Shown in pieces: positions 53,317 through 62,598 of a DNA stretch of 64,000 nt. The notes below the pieces were generated by a model, which made no database searches, was not told the DNA's origin, and saw only the letters and a program-made list of their open reading frames with translations. The translations under genes and the position numbers were made by a program. Position 1 is the first letter of the stretch. Each line of letters opens with the position of its first letter. This stretch comes from Planctomycetota bacterium (lineage in GTDB: Bacteria > Planctomycetota > MHYJ01 > JACPRB01). The stretch covers positions 58,058 to 122,057 of the forward strand of contig JACQVR010000021.1 in NCBI GenBank assembly GCA_016209705.1. Direction: 5' to 3'.

Positions 53317-56300
53317 ATGAACGATCGAAGCAAGCGTCTGCGGGAGCTGTTCGCCGAGCGGATTCTCTGCCTCGACGGCGCCATGGGGACGATGATCCAG
53401 AGCCGCCGCCTGACGGCCGAGGACTTCGGCGGACCCGAGTATGATGGATGCAACGAACATCTCGTCCTGACGCGGCCGGACGTAATCCGTTCGATCCATG
53501 AAGCGTATCTGGAGGCCGGCGCGGACATCGTCGAGACCGACACGTTCGGCGCCACGCCGCTGGTGCTGGCCGAATACGGTTTGACGGACCGCGCGATCGA
53601 GATCAACCGCGCCGCCGCCGAGCTGGCCCGCGCCGCGTGCGCGAAATTCGGACCGGATCGTTTCGCGGCGGGTTCCATGGGCCCCACGACACGAACGATC
53701 ACCGTGACCGGCGGCGTCACGTTCGAGCAGCTCATCGAATCCTACCGCCGGCAGGCGCTCGGCCTCTTGCAAGGAGGCATCGATTTTCTGCTGCTGGAAA
53801 CCGCGCAGGATACGCGCAACCTTAAGGCCGGGATTCTCGGCATCCGCAAGGGGTTCGCCGAGGCCGGAATCGAGGTTCCCGTCAGCGTCTCCGCGACCAT
53901 CGAGCCGATGGGCACGATGCTGGCGGGCCAGGGCGTCGAGGCGCTCGTCGTCTCCCTGGAACGCGCCGGGTTGCTCTCGATCGGGCTCAACTGCGCCACC
54001 GGCCCCGCCTTCATGACCGACCACGTGCGATCGCTCTCGCGCCTGGCCAAATGTTGCGTCACCTGCTACCCGAACGCCGGTCTTCCCGACGAGGAAGGGC
54101 GCTACAACGAAACGCCGCGGATGATGGCGCAGGAGCTGGCGCGGTTCATCGAGCACGGATGGATCAACGCGATCGGCGGCTGCTGCGGCACGACGCCCGA
54201 GTACATCCGTGAATTCGCGAAGCTCGCCCGCGGCGGCAAGCCGCGCGTGCCACCCGCGTACCACAAGACGCATTTCAGCGGCATCGACTATGTCTCGGTG
54301 GACGAAGACAACCGGCCTCTGATCGTCGGCGAGCGCACGAACGTTCTGGGCAGCCGCAAGTTCAAGGAGCTGATCGCGCGGGGCGAGCACGAGAAGGCGG
54401 CGGAGATCGGGCGCCGGCAGGTTCTCGCGGGCGCGCAGATCCTCGACGTGTGCTTGCAAGATCCCGACCGCGACGAGATCGCCGACATAGAGCGGTTTCT
54501 CGAACGGCTGATCCGCCGCGTGAAGGCGCCGCTCATGATCGACTCGACCGACGCGCGCGTGATCGAGCGGGCGCTGGCGTATTGCCAGGGCAAATCGATC
54601 ATCAACTCGGTCAATCTGGAAGACGGCGAGGAGCGGTTCCGCAAGGTCGTGCCGCTGGCGCGGGCGTTCGGCGCGGCGCTGGTGGTCGGCTGCATCGACG
54701 AGAAGGGACAGGCCATCACGACCGCGCGCAAGCTCGAGGTCGCCGAGCGCAGCTACGCGCTGCTCACCGGGAAGTACGGAGTCCCGCCGGAGGACATCCT
54801 GTGGGACCCGCTCGTCTTTCCCTGCGCGTCGGGCGACAAGAATTATGTCGGCTCCGCGAAGCACACGCTGGACGCGGTGCACGAGTTGAAACACCGCTGG
54901 CCTCTTGCCCGCACGATCCTGGGCGTTTCGAACGTCTCGTTCGGCGTGCCGCCTGCGGGCCGGGAGGTCCTCAACTCCGTTTACCTCTATCACGCCAGCA
55001 AGGCGGGGCTGGACCTGGCGATCGTCAGCTCCGAGAAATTGGTGCGCTACGCGTCGATCCCCGAGGAGGAGAAGAAGCTCTGCGACAACCTGCTGTTCGA
55101 GGGGAGCGACGGCGCCTTGGCCGCGTTCACGGAGCATTTTCGAGGAAAGAAGAAAGCGGCCGGGCCGACCAAGGCCGACCTGCCGCTGGATGAACGGCTG
55201 GCGCGCTATATCGTCGAGGGCACGAAAGAAGGCCTCGTCGACGACTTGAAGGAGAAGCTGAACACGACCGCGCCGCTGGACATCATCAACGGGCCGCTCA
55301 TGAAGGGCATGAACGAGGTCGGACGGCTCTTCAACAACAACGAGCTCATCGTCGCGGAGGTGCTCCAGAGCGCGGAAGCGATGAAGGCGGCGGTGTCGTT
55401 CCTCGAGTCGTTCATGGAAAAGACGGAGACCTCGGCGCGCGGCACGGTACTCCTGGCGACCGTGAAGGGCGACGTGCACGACATCGGAAAGAACCTGGTG
55501 GAGATCATCCTTTCGAACAATGGATATCGGGTGATCAATCTTGGCATCAAGGTCCCGCCCGAAACGCTGATCTCCGAATACCGGAAGCATCGTCCCGACC
55601 TCATCGGATTGTCCGGGCTGCTGGTGAAATCGGCGCAGCAGATGGTAGTCACGGCGGAGGATTTTCGCGACGCGGGCGTCGACATTCCCGTGTTGGTCGG
55701 CGGGGCGGCGCTGACGCGCAAATTCACGTACACCAAGATCCGTCCGGCGTATGGACGAACGGTCGTGTACGCGAAGGACGCGATGCAGGGACTGGATCTC
55801 GCCAATCGGCTCATGGAGCCGGACCGCCGCGCGCGGCTCGAGGCGGCGCTCGACGACGAAGCCCGCACGTTGGCCGCCGCGGTGGGAACCGCCGTGCCGA
55901 AGACGACGGTGAGTACGCGCCGATCTTCGCGGATCTCAGCCGAGGAACCCATCCGGCGTCCGCCCGATTTGCGGCGGCATGTCGTCGAGATCCCGGATCT
56001 CTCGGAGCTGTGGCCGTATCTGAACCGGCAGATGCTGTATTCGAAGCATCTCGGATTGAAAGGTTCCGTCGAGCGTTTGGAGGCTGAGAGGGACGCCAAG
56101 CTTGGGGAGCTCGAACGCCTCGTGAAGGAGGTCCAGAGACGCGCGATGGAGGAGAGATGGATCGTCGCCCGCGGCGTCTATCAATTTTTTCCCGCCGCCT
56201 CCGACGGCAACGACCTTATTCTCTACGACGAGTTCGGCCTACAGGAGGTCGAGCGGTTCACGTTCCCGCGCCAGCCGGCGCCGGATGGGTTGTGCCTGGC

Positions 56301-56775
56301 CGACTTCGTGCGCCCGGAGGGCCCGGAACGGGACTACGTGGCGCTCTTCGTGACGACCTGCGGGCCGGGGATCCGCGAGCGCGCGGAGGCGTTGAAGCAC
56401 GCCGGCAAGTATCTGCTGTCCCACACGCTTCAGGCGCTGGCGATCGAGACGGCGGAGGCGTTCGCGGAGTGGTTGCACTGGAAGCTGCGCGACGCGTGGG
56501 GCATCGCCGATCCGCCCGAACTCTCGATGACGGACCGGTTCAAGGCGAAGTACCAGGGGATCCGCGTGAGCTTCGGCTATCCGGCATGTCCGGACCTGGG
56601 GGACCAGGAGAAACTGTTCCGCCTCATCCGGCCGGAGGAGGTCGGCGTGCGCCTCACGGAGGGGCACATGATGGATCCGGAGGCGAGCGTGAGCGCGCTG
56701 GTGTTTCACCATTCGCAGGCGCGGTACTTCAACGTAGAGTCGCCGACACCTGCGTGCGGTCCTTCAAATCGTTGA
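53317..56775 (+). CDS. metH: Cobalamin-dependent methionine synthase MetH
   Basis: Methylates homocysteine with methyltetrahydrofolate via methylcobalamin. 1152 residues, four modules: homocysteine domain (1-310) with zinc ligands Cys226, Cys289, Cys290; pterin-binding TIM barrel (about 330-600, VGERTNVLGSRKFKELI); B12 domain (about 620-870) with cap and DVHDIG in which His721 is the lower cobalt ligand; SAM-binding reactivation domain (about 880-1150, DFVRPEGPERDYVALFVTTCG, SFGYPACPD). ATG 53317 preferred to GTG 53311. The final residues ACGPSNR and the stop are encoded by a GTTGACC repeat. Confidence 0.96.
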   Translation: MNDRSKRLRELFAERILCLDGAMGTMIQSRRLTAEDFGGPEYDGCNEHLVLTRPDVIRSIHEAYLEAGADIVETDTFGATPLVLAEYGLTDRAIEINRAAAELARAACAKFGPDRFAAGSMGPTTRTITVTGGVTFEQLIESYRRQALGLLQGGIDFLLLETAQDTRNLKAGILGIRKGFAEAGIEVPVSVSATIEPMGTMLAGQGVEALVVSLERAGLLSIGLNCATGPAFMTDHVRSLSRLAKCCVTCYPNAGLPDEEGRYNETPRMMAQELARFIEHGWINAIGGCCGTTPEYIREFAKLARGGKPRVPPAYHKTHFSGIDYVSVDEDNRPLIVGERTNVLGSRKFKELIARGEHEKAAEIGRRQVLAGAQILDVCLQDPDRDEIADIERFLERLIRRVKAPLMIDSTDARVIERALAYCQGKSIINSVNLEDGEERFRKVVPLARAFGAALVVGCIDEKGQAITTARKLEVAERSYALLTGKYGVPPEDILWDPLVFPCASGDKNYVGSAKHTLDAVHELKHRWPLARTILGVSNVSFGVPPAGREVLNSVYLYHASKAGLDLAIVSSEKLVRYASIPEEEKKLCDNLLFEGSDGALAAFTEHFRGKKKAAGPTKADLPLDERLARYIVEGTKEGLVDDLKEKLNTTAPLDIINGPLMKGMNEVGRLFNNNELIVAEVLQSAEAMKAAVSFLESFMEKTETSARGTVLLATVKGDVHDIGKNLVEIILSNNGYRVINLGIKVPPETLISEYRKHRPDLIGLSGLLVKSAQQMVVTAEDFRDAGVDIPVLVGGAALTRKFTYTKIRPAYGRTVVYAKDAMQGLDLANRLMEPDRRARLEAALDDEARTLAAAVGTAVPKTTVSTRRSSRISAEEPIRRPPDLRRHVVEIPDLSELWPYLNRQMLYSKHLGLKGSVERLEAERDAKLGELERLVKEVQRRAMEERWIVARGVYQFFPAASDGNDLILYDEFGLQEVERFTFPRQPAPDGLCLADFVRPEGPERDYVALFVTTCGPGIRERAEALKHAGKYLLSHTLQALAIETAEAFAEWLHWKLRDAWGIADPPELSMTDRFKAKYQGIRVSFGYPACPDLGDQEKLFRLIRPEEVGVRLTEGHMMDPEASVSALVFHHSQARYFNVESPTPACGPSNR

Positions 56776-56857
56776 CCGTTGACCGTCCACCGTTGACCGC
56801 GCCGTCCTGCGGTCGGCGGTAAACGATCAACGGTCTACGGTTTACGGTCAACGAACC
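56764..56857. repeat. CGTTGAC heptamer hairpin, copy 1
   Basis: Left arm is four 7-base units (CGTTGAC x2, CGTCCAC, CGTTGAC); right arm is five complementary units (TAAACGA, TCAACGG, TCTACGG, TTTACGG, TCAACG). The arms pair at about 25 of 30 positions. A 46-base stretch (56768-56813) is identical to 57729-57774. Confidence 0.9.
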
Positions 56858-57736
56858 ATGCGCATCGTCATTGTCGGAACCGGCGCCGTGGGGGGATACT
56901 TCGGCGCCAGGTTCGCCCACGCGGGGGAAGACGTCTTTTTCCTCGCGCGAGGGCCGCATCTGGAGGCGATGCAGGCACGCGGCCTGCGCATCGAATCGGT
57001 CAATGGCCCCTTCACCGTCGCCGTGAAAGCCTCGAGCGATCCGAAGGACGCGGGGAAAGCGGATCTGCTCGTCGTATGCGTCAAGACGTACGACACGCGC
57101 TCCGCCTGCGAACCGTGCCGGGCGATCGTGAGAACCGACACGACCGTGCTCACGATTCAGAACGGGCTGGGCAATGCGGAGCGGCTGGCGGAGATTTTCC
57201 CGGGCTCGCTGATCGTCCCGGGCGTCGCCTACGTCGCGACCGAAGTCGTCGCCCCCGGCGTGATCCGCCACGATGCCGCGGGACGCCTCGTCATCGGTTC
57301 TTCCCCGCGCTCGGAAGCCATCAAAGCGGCGTTCGACCGGGCGGGCGCTGCGTGCGAGATCGCGGAGACCATCGAGCAGGCGGTCTGGGAGAAGCTGCTC
57401 GGAAATGCCGTCATGAACGTGTTCGCGGCGGCGGACGGCTGCGAGCTGGGCGATCTGCTGGTCGAGCCGCGCCGTGAAACGGCCGAACAAGCCATCGACG
57501 AACTGACGGCGGTCGCGGCCGCGCAAGGCATCGTGGTGCGCCCTTCCGCGCGCGAGCGCGCATGGCGGTTCTGCGAACAGTATCCGCGATTCAAGACCTC
57601 CACGCAGCAGGACGTGCTCCGCGGGCGCCCGACCGAGGTGGAGGCGTTCAACGGCGAAATCATCCGGCTGGGCCGAAAGCTCGGCGTCCCGACGCCGACC
57701 CATGAAATGTTGTATGCCAAGCTCAGAGATCGTTGA
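56858..57736 (+). CDS. panE: 2-dehydropantoate 2-reductase (ApbA/PanE)
   Basis: NADPH-dependent reduction of ketopantoate to pantoate in coenzyme A synthesis. 292 residues: GTGAVGGYFGARFAHAGED (GxGxxG, about 7-25), TIQNGLGNAERL (about 98-109), KLLGNAVMNVFAA (catalytic Lys about 184) and the C-terminal EVEAFNGEIIRLGRKLGVPTP. Flanked on both sides by near-identical CGTTGAC hairpins; its stop TGA is in the first unit of the second copy. Placed between metH and the adenosyltransferase gene. Confidence 0.9.
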   Translation: MRIVIVGTGAVGGYFGARFAHAGEDVFFLARGPHLEAMQARGLRIESVNGPFTVAVKASSDPKDAGKADLLVVCVKTYDTRSACEPCRAIVRTDTTVLTIQNGLGNAERLAEIFPGSLIVPGVAYVATEVVAPGVIRHDAAGRLVIGSSPRSEAIKAAFDRAGAACEIAETIEQAVWEKLLGNAVMNVFAAADGCELGDLLVEPRRETAEQAIDELTAVAAAQGIVVRPSARERAWRFCEQYPRFKTSTQQDVLRGRPTEVEAFNGEIIRLGRKLGVPTPTHEMLYAKLRDR

Positions 57737-57803
57737 CCGTTGACCGTCCACCGTTGACCGCGCCGTCCTGCGGTGAACGGTCAACGGTTTACGGTCAACG
57801 GCG
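57729..57803. repeat. CGTTGAC heptamer hairpin, copy 2
   Basis: 46 bases identical to copy 1, then CGGTGAACGGTCAACGG, TTTACGGTCAACG. It starts at panE's stop codon and ends about 20 bases before the adenosyltransferase start. Confidence 0.9.
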
Positions 57804-57822
57804 AGCGTGATAGCTTTCCCTC

Positions 57823-58365
57823 ATGAAGATCTACACCAAAAAAGGAGACGCGGGCCAGACGTCGCTCTTTGATGGCACGAAGGTGACCAAAGGCGATGCC
57901 CGCGTGGACGCCTATGGCGATGTCGATGAGCTGAACGCCGCGATCGGCGCGGCGCGCGCGTTCCTGGAGGACCAGGAAGTGGACTCCACGTTGGCGGGCA
58001 TCCAGGCGGATCTCTTCTCGATCGGCGCCCAGCTCGCGGATCCAAAGTACGATCCCTCAAAGCGCAAGCCGAAGACGCTCATCACCGAAGAGAAGATCGT
58101 CGCGTTTGAGAAGTTGATCGACGGCTGGGAGACGCAACTCAAGCCCCTCCGAAACTTCATTCTGCCTGCGGGATCCAAGGGAGGTTCGATGCTGCACCTG
58201 GCGCGCTGCGTCTGCCGCCGCGCGGAGCGGAAGATCGTCGCCCTCGCGCAGCACGTCGCGGTGCCGCCGCTGGTGATCAAGTACATGAATCGCCTGAGCG
58301 ACCTCTTGTTCGTCATGGCGCGGGTGGAAAACAAGAAGCACGGCGAGCAGGAGGTGGATTGGTAG
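57823..58365 (+). CDS. Cob(I)yrinic acid a,c-diamide adenosyltransferase (PduO type)
   Basis: Makes adenosylcobalamin from ATP and reduced corrinoid. 180 residues: KIYTKKGDAGQTSLFDGTKV (KGDxGxTxL nucleotide motif), KGDARVDAYGDVDELNAAIG, HLARCVCRRAERKIVAL (conserved Arg-rich helix) and YMNRLSDLLFVMARVEN. All key PduO residues appear present. Placed two genes after metH, so the block handles B12. Confidence 0.93.
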   Translation: MKIYTKKGDAGQTSLFDGTKVTKGDARVDAYGDVDELNAAIGAARAFLEDQEVDSTLAGIQADLFSIGAQLADPKYDPSKRKPKTLITEEKIVAFEKLIDGWETQLKPLRNFILPAGSKGGSMLHLARCVCRRAERKIVALAQHVAVPPLVIKYMNRLSDLLFVMARVENKKHGEQEVDW

Positions 58366-58396
58366 GGCGAAGTACGAATCACGAATCACGAAGGCC
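58366..58396. repeat. TCACGAA heptamer repeat
   Basis: TACGAATCACGAATCACGAA, about three 7-base units directly after the adenosyltransferase stop. Confidence 0.7.
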
Positions 58397-58403
58397 GCGC
58401 GAG

Positions 58404-58789
58404 CTATCGCTCAGATGCCCAGCGTTCTAAAACTTCCGCCGCTTTCTTGGAACATTCCAGCGGCGCATAATCTTCGGAGATTTTCCGCAGGAAGGCCTTG
58501 GTTTCCTCGACCTCGACGCCCGCCTCAAGTTTGGCCTGAGCGTAATCCACATCCCGTTCTCCCTTGGCGTTCAGCCGCTTGAGCGGTGCCGCGGCGAACG
58601 GGCGAACTTTTGAGTTCTTGTGCGCCGCAAGTTGGTTCAATATCTCGACGCCTCGGCCTCCTCGATGAACTTGATGCCGATGTCGAAATCGGCCTTGCCG
58701 ACGCGAGGGCCGGGCATCTTGGAGAGCGCGCTGGTGGCGTACGGTCCGTTCCCGGAGCCGCTTTTGACCCAGAATGCACGGCGGGTCAA
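58404..58789 (-). pseudogene. Frameshifted hypothetical gene
   Basis: Two frames join into one sensible protein. The upstream frame from TTG 58789 reads about 50 residues ending KFIEEAEASRY then TGA (58637-58639). The downstream frame reads LNQLAAHKNSKVRPFAAA from 58640 to 58404. Adding one T at the junction (TATTGAAC to TATTTGAAC) would fuse them without a stop. Either a real pseudogene or a sequencing/assembly error. Function unknown; the C-terminus is helical. Confidence 0.55.
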
Positions 58790-58804
58790 CCTCTGGCGGT
58801 TTCA

Positions 58805-59086
58805 GCTAACCACCTCCCGGAGCGATGCCCGAACTGCGCCCAGCGGCTCGAAGTCCGTAGAGCGGTGTTTCTTTTGCTGGGGCGCAATGGCGACAAATCC
58901 ATTTTCAACAGCGACTGTCGGTTTTGCCGCGGTTGCCACGTCGTGGTTCTGGATGCCGATTACATCCGAGAGGTGGCGCCGTATGGGCTCTCCACGGCTC
59001 GATCTTACACGGTTGGAGGGTTTGTAGATTTGGATGCCGTCCCGGCGAACCAGAGGAATATGCCTTTGGGCCGAAAAGACAATCCC
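58805..59086 (+). pseudogene. Zinc-ribbon protein fragment without a clear start
   Basis: The frame reads ERCPNCAQRLEVRRAVFLL then DCRFCRGCHVVVLDADYIRE and YTVGGFVDLDAVPANQ. The CPNC and CRFCRGC knuckles look like a genuine zinc-binding protein, but no start codon with a ribosome site precedes it and the C-terminus runs into a foreign-looking frame at about 59086. Read as a remnant. Confidence 0.45.
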
Positions 59087-59171
59087 ATATCAGCGCCTGA
59101 TCAATCTCTATCTGAGAGAATGCGCCCACGCCAAACGCCGGCCCGTGATCCGCTGGATCGAGGCTTCGTAG
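59070..59171 (+). pseudogene. C-terminal fragment of an antitoxin-like protein
   Basis: A different frame from the preceding fragment gives EKTIPYQRLINLYLRECAHA then KRRPVIRWIEAS and a stop at 59169-59171. The IPYQRLINLYLREC pattern recalls C-termini of CopG/BrnA-like antitoxins. Lacks the N-terminal DNA-binding half. Weak, because it is short. Confidence 0.4.
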
Positions 59172-59214
59172 GGCTCCTCCGGCTCCGAGCTCCCAGCTTC
59201 AAGCTCCAAGCTCC
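59170..59214. repeat. AAGCTCC heptamer repeat at flavin reductase 3' end
   Basis: Successive 7-base units TCCGGCT, CCGAGCT, CCCAGCT, TCAAGCT, CCAAGCT, ending right at the stop codon (59215-59217) of the leftward flavin reductase gene. Confidence 0.78.
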
Positions 59215-59823
59215 TCACCCCCCGCTCACCGGCTTCTTTCCCTTCGCCTCGAAAACGTCGTTCACGCGACAGTAAAAATCGTCGCCCAGCCGACCCACGA
59301 ACGTGAGGCGATGAGGATCCACCCGGCCGTCCGCCCAGAGCGCGTCGTCGATGTGCGCGTGCACGATCCGTCCCAGGATCAGCGCGGTGCCCCCGTCGAC
59401 CTCGACGATCTTGTAGAGCGCGCATTCCATCCGGATCGGCGATTCATGCACCCCGGGCGTTTTGATTTTCACCGACGGCGCGGGCGTCAGGCGCGCCAGC
59501 TCCAGCTCGCTCACTTCCGGCGGATGGTCGGTCGCGCTGACGAGGACCCCTTCCATCAGCTCCGGCACGACGACGTTCACCACGAACTCGCTCGCGCGCT
59601 TGATGTTCGATCGCGTGTCCTTGTGGCCGGCGCGTTTGGGACCGACGGAGATCGACACGATCGGCGGCGTGCTCGACACGCCGTTGAAGTAGCTGAACGG
59701 CGCCAGATTGATGTTTCCCGCCGGGCCGATCGTGCTCACGAACGCGATCGGGCGCGGGATGATCATGCTGATCATGGCGCGATAAGCGGACCGGCGATCC
59801 AAAGCGGCCAAGTCGATATCCAT
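59215..59823 (-). CDS. Flavin reductase family protein (FMN-binding split barrel)
   Basis: 202 residues: PRPIAFVSTIGPAGNINLAPFSYFN (family N-terminus with the FMN-binding SPFSYFN-like segment), SISVGPKRAGHKDTRSNIKRASEFVVNVV, and later FVGRLGDDFYCRVND. Reduces FMN/FAD or carries FMN as an oxidoreductase; partner not evident. ATG 59823 gives the family N-terminus. Confidence 0.88.
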   Translation of the reverse strand: MDIDLAALDRRSAYRAMISMIIPRPIAFVSTIGPAGNINLAPFSYFNGVSSTPPIVSISVGPKRAGHKDTRSNIKRASEFVVNVVVPELMEGVLVSATDHPPEVSELELARLTPAPSVKIKTPGVHESPIRMECALYKIVEVDGGTALILGRIVHAHIDDALWADGRVDPHRLTFVGRLGDDFYCRVNDVFEAKGKKPVSGG

Positions 59824-59930
59824 AGGCTCGATTTCCTGTAATGGGGCGGCGAAAGGTATAGTCTTATACTGGAAACGCCGCCTTCCTTGAACCGATTATG
59901 CCCTCCATCCGACGGGCAGGAGGACGAACG

Positions 59931-62594
59931 ATGCTTCTGATCAAAACGGCCATCGGCGCGATCCTGAGCGGGGCTTTCTTCGCCATCACCGGCCCTTCGA
60001 TCTGCTTCCAGGACGCCGGTCCCGGCAAACCCGACGACGTGGCGGAACTCTTTCCATCCGACGCCTTCGCGTTTTTCGAATTCGTCCAAGGTCCCCGCCT
60101 GCTGAAAGACTGGAAGGAATATGTCGCCGCGTTTACCACGCCGGAAGGAAAGGCCAAAGTCTGCGAAAACATCGAGGAGGCGGTCGGCAAGGCGCTCGAT
60201 CGGGTCCCGGAAAAGCTCTTGAAGGATTTCAAGGAAGGGCTCCCTTCCCTTCAACGCCTGGCCGTGGTGATTCGCGACCCCGCCGAAAGCGATTTCGGTT
60301 GGGCGTTGATCGTCACATCCTCGGATCCCGCGTTCTTCGGCCGCATCCTGGACGATCTGAAAGTGTTCGCCGCCGAGGAATGGATCGACCAGGGCGCGCG
60401 CGCCCTCGCCATCCGCAAGCTTGGCGAAAGCCGCTTCGATCCGCCGCTCTACGTGGCCGCTTCGGGAGCGCGACTGGCGCTCACGACCGACCGGAACACG
60501 CTTCAGGGCATCCTCGACCGAGCCACGGGGCGGCTCAAAGGCGACGATCTGCGCCAGAACGCTCTGTATCGCGAACTGCCTGCGCAGCCGTCCGAAGAGG
60601 CGACGTTTCGAGGTTTCGCCGGCGCGCCGTGGGCGGCGCTCCAGCGACCCGTCCCGTACGGGTACGGCTCGGCGCGCCAGATGGCGTACTCGATGGATCA
60701 AGCGGACGCGGTTTTCGAATTTCAGAAGATCCGCGGCATGACGATGCAGGCGACCCTGCGTCCCGGACGCGTGGCGTCGAAGGCCCGACTGCACATCGAT
60801 GTTCCGTGCCGCCTGTATGACGCCGTCCGGCAGCCCGCCGGCCCCAAAGACGCGTTGCGTTTCATTCCTCCCGAGGCGCTCCTGGCGGCTCACCTGAACC
60901 TGAAAGGCGGCCGCCAGGTGTGGTCGGACATCGAGGCGCTCTTCAAGCGGTGGGACGCGATCCAGAAAAAGGCCGCTCCGGAGCGCGCCGGAAGGCCGGG
61001 CGCGCTCGAACGCGTGGAGCAGGAGATGGAACGCGAGCTCGGAATTCGGCCACGAGACCTGGCCGACGCGGTGGGAAACGAAGTCGCCTTCGCAATGGTC
61101 GGAAAAGACATTCTCTCCTCCGAGGAGCACGCCTTGAGTTCGCTGTTCTTCGTAGTCAAAGCCGCCGACCCGCCGAAGGCGAAGGAACGGATCGAGAAAA
61201 TCCTGGAGCGCGCCGGCGCGTACCGCTCCAGCAAGGAAGGCGACGCCACATTGTGGCTGGCGAAGGAAGCGGCGGAAGGGCCGCAGCCGTGCGTCGCGAT
61301 GCGGGGCGACGTCTGCCTCGTGGCGATGAAGCCGGAGCACCTGCGGGCCGGGCTGAAGGCGTCGGACGACCCGAAGGGCTTCGCGAGCCGACTTCCGGCT
61401 GAAGCGTCTTCCTGTCCGCTGATCTTCAGCGTCAATCTCAAACTCATCTCGCAGCTCCTCACGATGATGGGCCTGGGCCTTCCCGATCTCTCCGGGGAAT
61501 TGCAGTTGGACCAATGGTCGACGACGTTGTGCGCCATGGAAAAGGATCATATTCAATTATCTTCCACCGATGCGGGGTTCATGATGGTGGGCCAGGCGGG
61601 CCTGTTCGCGGCGACGATGCGGCCCCTGTTCTTTCGCAGCATGATGTTTCCCGCCCCGCCGGCCGCGGAACCTCCCCAGGCCGCGCCGCCGGAGCCTCCG
61701 GCGCTGCCGGAGGATGAGCTGGCCCGACGGGTCGAGGCGCTGACGCGCCGGCTTCGATCCGACGATCCGGCGGCCCGCGAATCGGCGTCGCGGGAATTGA
61801 GGTCCCTCGGACGCCAGGCGGCGCCGCGAGTGGCCGAAGCCGCCGGGAAAGAAACGGATGGAGAGACGCGCGAGCGAATGTTGAATCTGCTCATGCACTG
61901 GAAGGCGTACGACGCCCTCCCCGAACTCATGGACCGAAAGATCCAGGGCTTCCTCGCCGAGTTCGGCGAGGCGATCGTCACGGACGACAACAATCCGTGG
62001 GCCGGCGCGGGCGTCGCGCAGTGGATGCGACAGGACGTGGGAGAATCCTGGGAGCACGTGCTGGAACCGATGTACGTCAACGCTTCTCTCGTCGACACGC
62101 TTTCTCATCGCGATCTTCTGGAGCACCCGGCGGGACTCAAGAAACTGGTTGAGAAGCTTCCCTCCGTGCCCGCGACGGTCAAGCCGCAGCTCGCCGCCCT
62201 CTTCGCCTTCACGAACTCCGCGTCCGCCGCCAGCGCGCTGCTTCAAGCCCATGCGGCCGAATCGGACGCGGAAACGAAGACGTATCTTCAGGTCGCGCTC
62301 GGCTGGTCGGCGGAACCCAAAGCGAAGGCGATCGTCCTCGAGGGATTCAAGTCCGCCGACCCGTGGATCCGCCGCGCGTCGTTCCTGGCCGCGGAGCGTT
62401 CCCAAGCGCCCGAAATCGTGGCGAAGCTCTTGGAGCTGGTCAAGGATCGGGACCCGGAAACGCGATGGAACGCCGCTTATACCTTGCGCGTGGTGACGGA
62501 GGATCGAATCCATCTGAACGTCCTCTGGCCGGACGAGGAGTTCGCGTCCAAGCATGCGTCGGCGCTGGAGTGGTGGGAGAAGAACAAGCGGTAA
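59931..62594 (+). CDS. Large secreted protein, DUF3352-like with C-terminal HEAT repeats
   Basis: 887 residues: signal peptide (MLLIKTAIGAILSGAFFAI), a large N-terminal part (about 30-560) that resembles DUF3352-type planctomycete proteins (VAELFPSDAFAFFEFVQGPR at its start), and a C-terminal HEAT region from about 600 (RSDDPAARESASRELRSLG, DPETRWNAAYTLRVVTED). Start has AGGAGG seven bases upstream. Likely periplasmic. Function unknown. Confidence 0.75.
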   Translation: MLLIKTAIGAILSGAFFAITGPSICFQDAGPGKPDDVAELFPSDAFAFFEFVQGPRLLKDWKEYVAAFTTPEGKAKVCENIEEAVGKALDRVPEKLLKDFKEGLPSLQRLAVVIRDPAESDFGWALIVTSSDPAFFGRILDDLKVFAAEEWIDQGARALAIRKLGESRFDPPLYVAASGARLALTTDRNTLQGILDRATGRLKGDDLRQNALYRELPAQPSEEATFRGFAGAPWAALQRPVPYGYGSARQMAYSMDQADAVFEFQKIRGMTMQATLRPGRVASKARLHIDVPCRLYDAVRQPAGPKDALRFIPPEALLAAHLNLKGGRQVWSDIEALFKRWDAIQKKAAPERAGRPGALERVEQEMERELGIRPRDLADAVGNEVAFAMVGKDILSSEEHALSSLFFVVKAADPPKAKERIEKILERAGAYRSSKEGDATLWLAKEAAEGPQPCVAMRGDVCLVAMKPEHLRAGLKASDDPKGFASRLPAEASSCPLIFSVNLKLISQLLTMMGLGLPDLSGELQLDQWSTTLCAMEKDHIQLSSTDAGFMMVGQAGLFAATMRPLFFRSMMFPAPPAAEPPQAAPPEPPALPEDELARRVEALTRRLRSDDPAARESASRELRSLGRQAAPRVAEAAGKETDGETRERMLNLLMHWKAYDALPELMDRKIQGFLAEFGEAIVTDDNNPWAGAGVAQWMRQDVGESWEHVLEPMYVNASLVDTLSHRDLLEHPAGLKKLVEKLPSVPATVKPQLAALFAFTNSASAASALLQAHAAESDAETKTYLQVALGWSAEPKAKAIVLEGFKSADPWIRRASFLAAERSQAPEIVAKLLELVKDRDPETRWNAAYTLRVVTEDRIHLNVLWPDEEFASKHASALEWWEKNKR

Positions 62595-62598
62595 GGGG

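Noticed and set aside
51934..55590. A 1218-residue leftward frame opposite metH
   Set aside because: Shadow frame of a high-GC coding region; composition is Arg/Asp/Gly-rich and it covers three real genes on the other strand.
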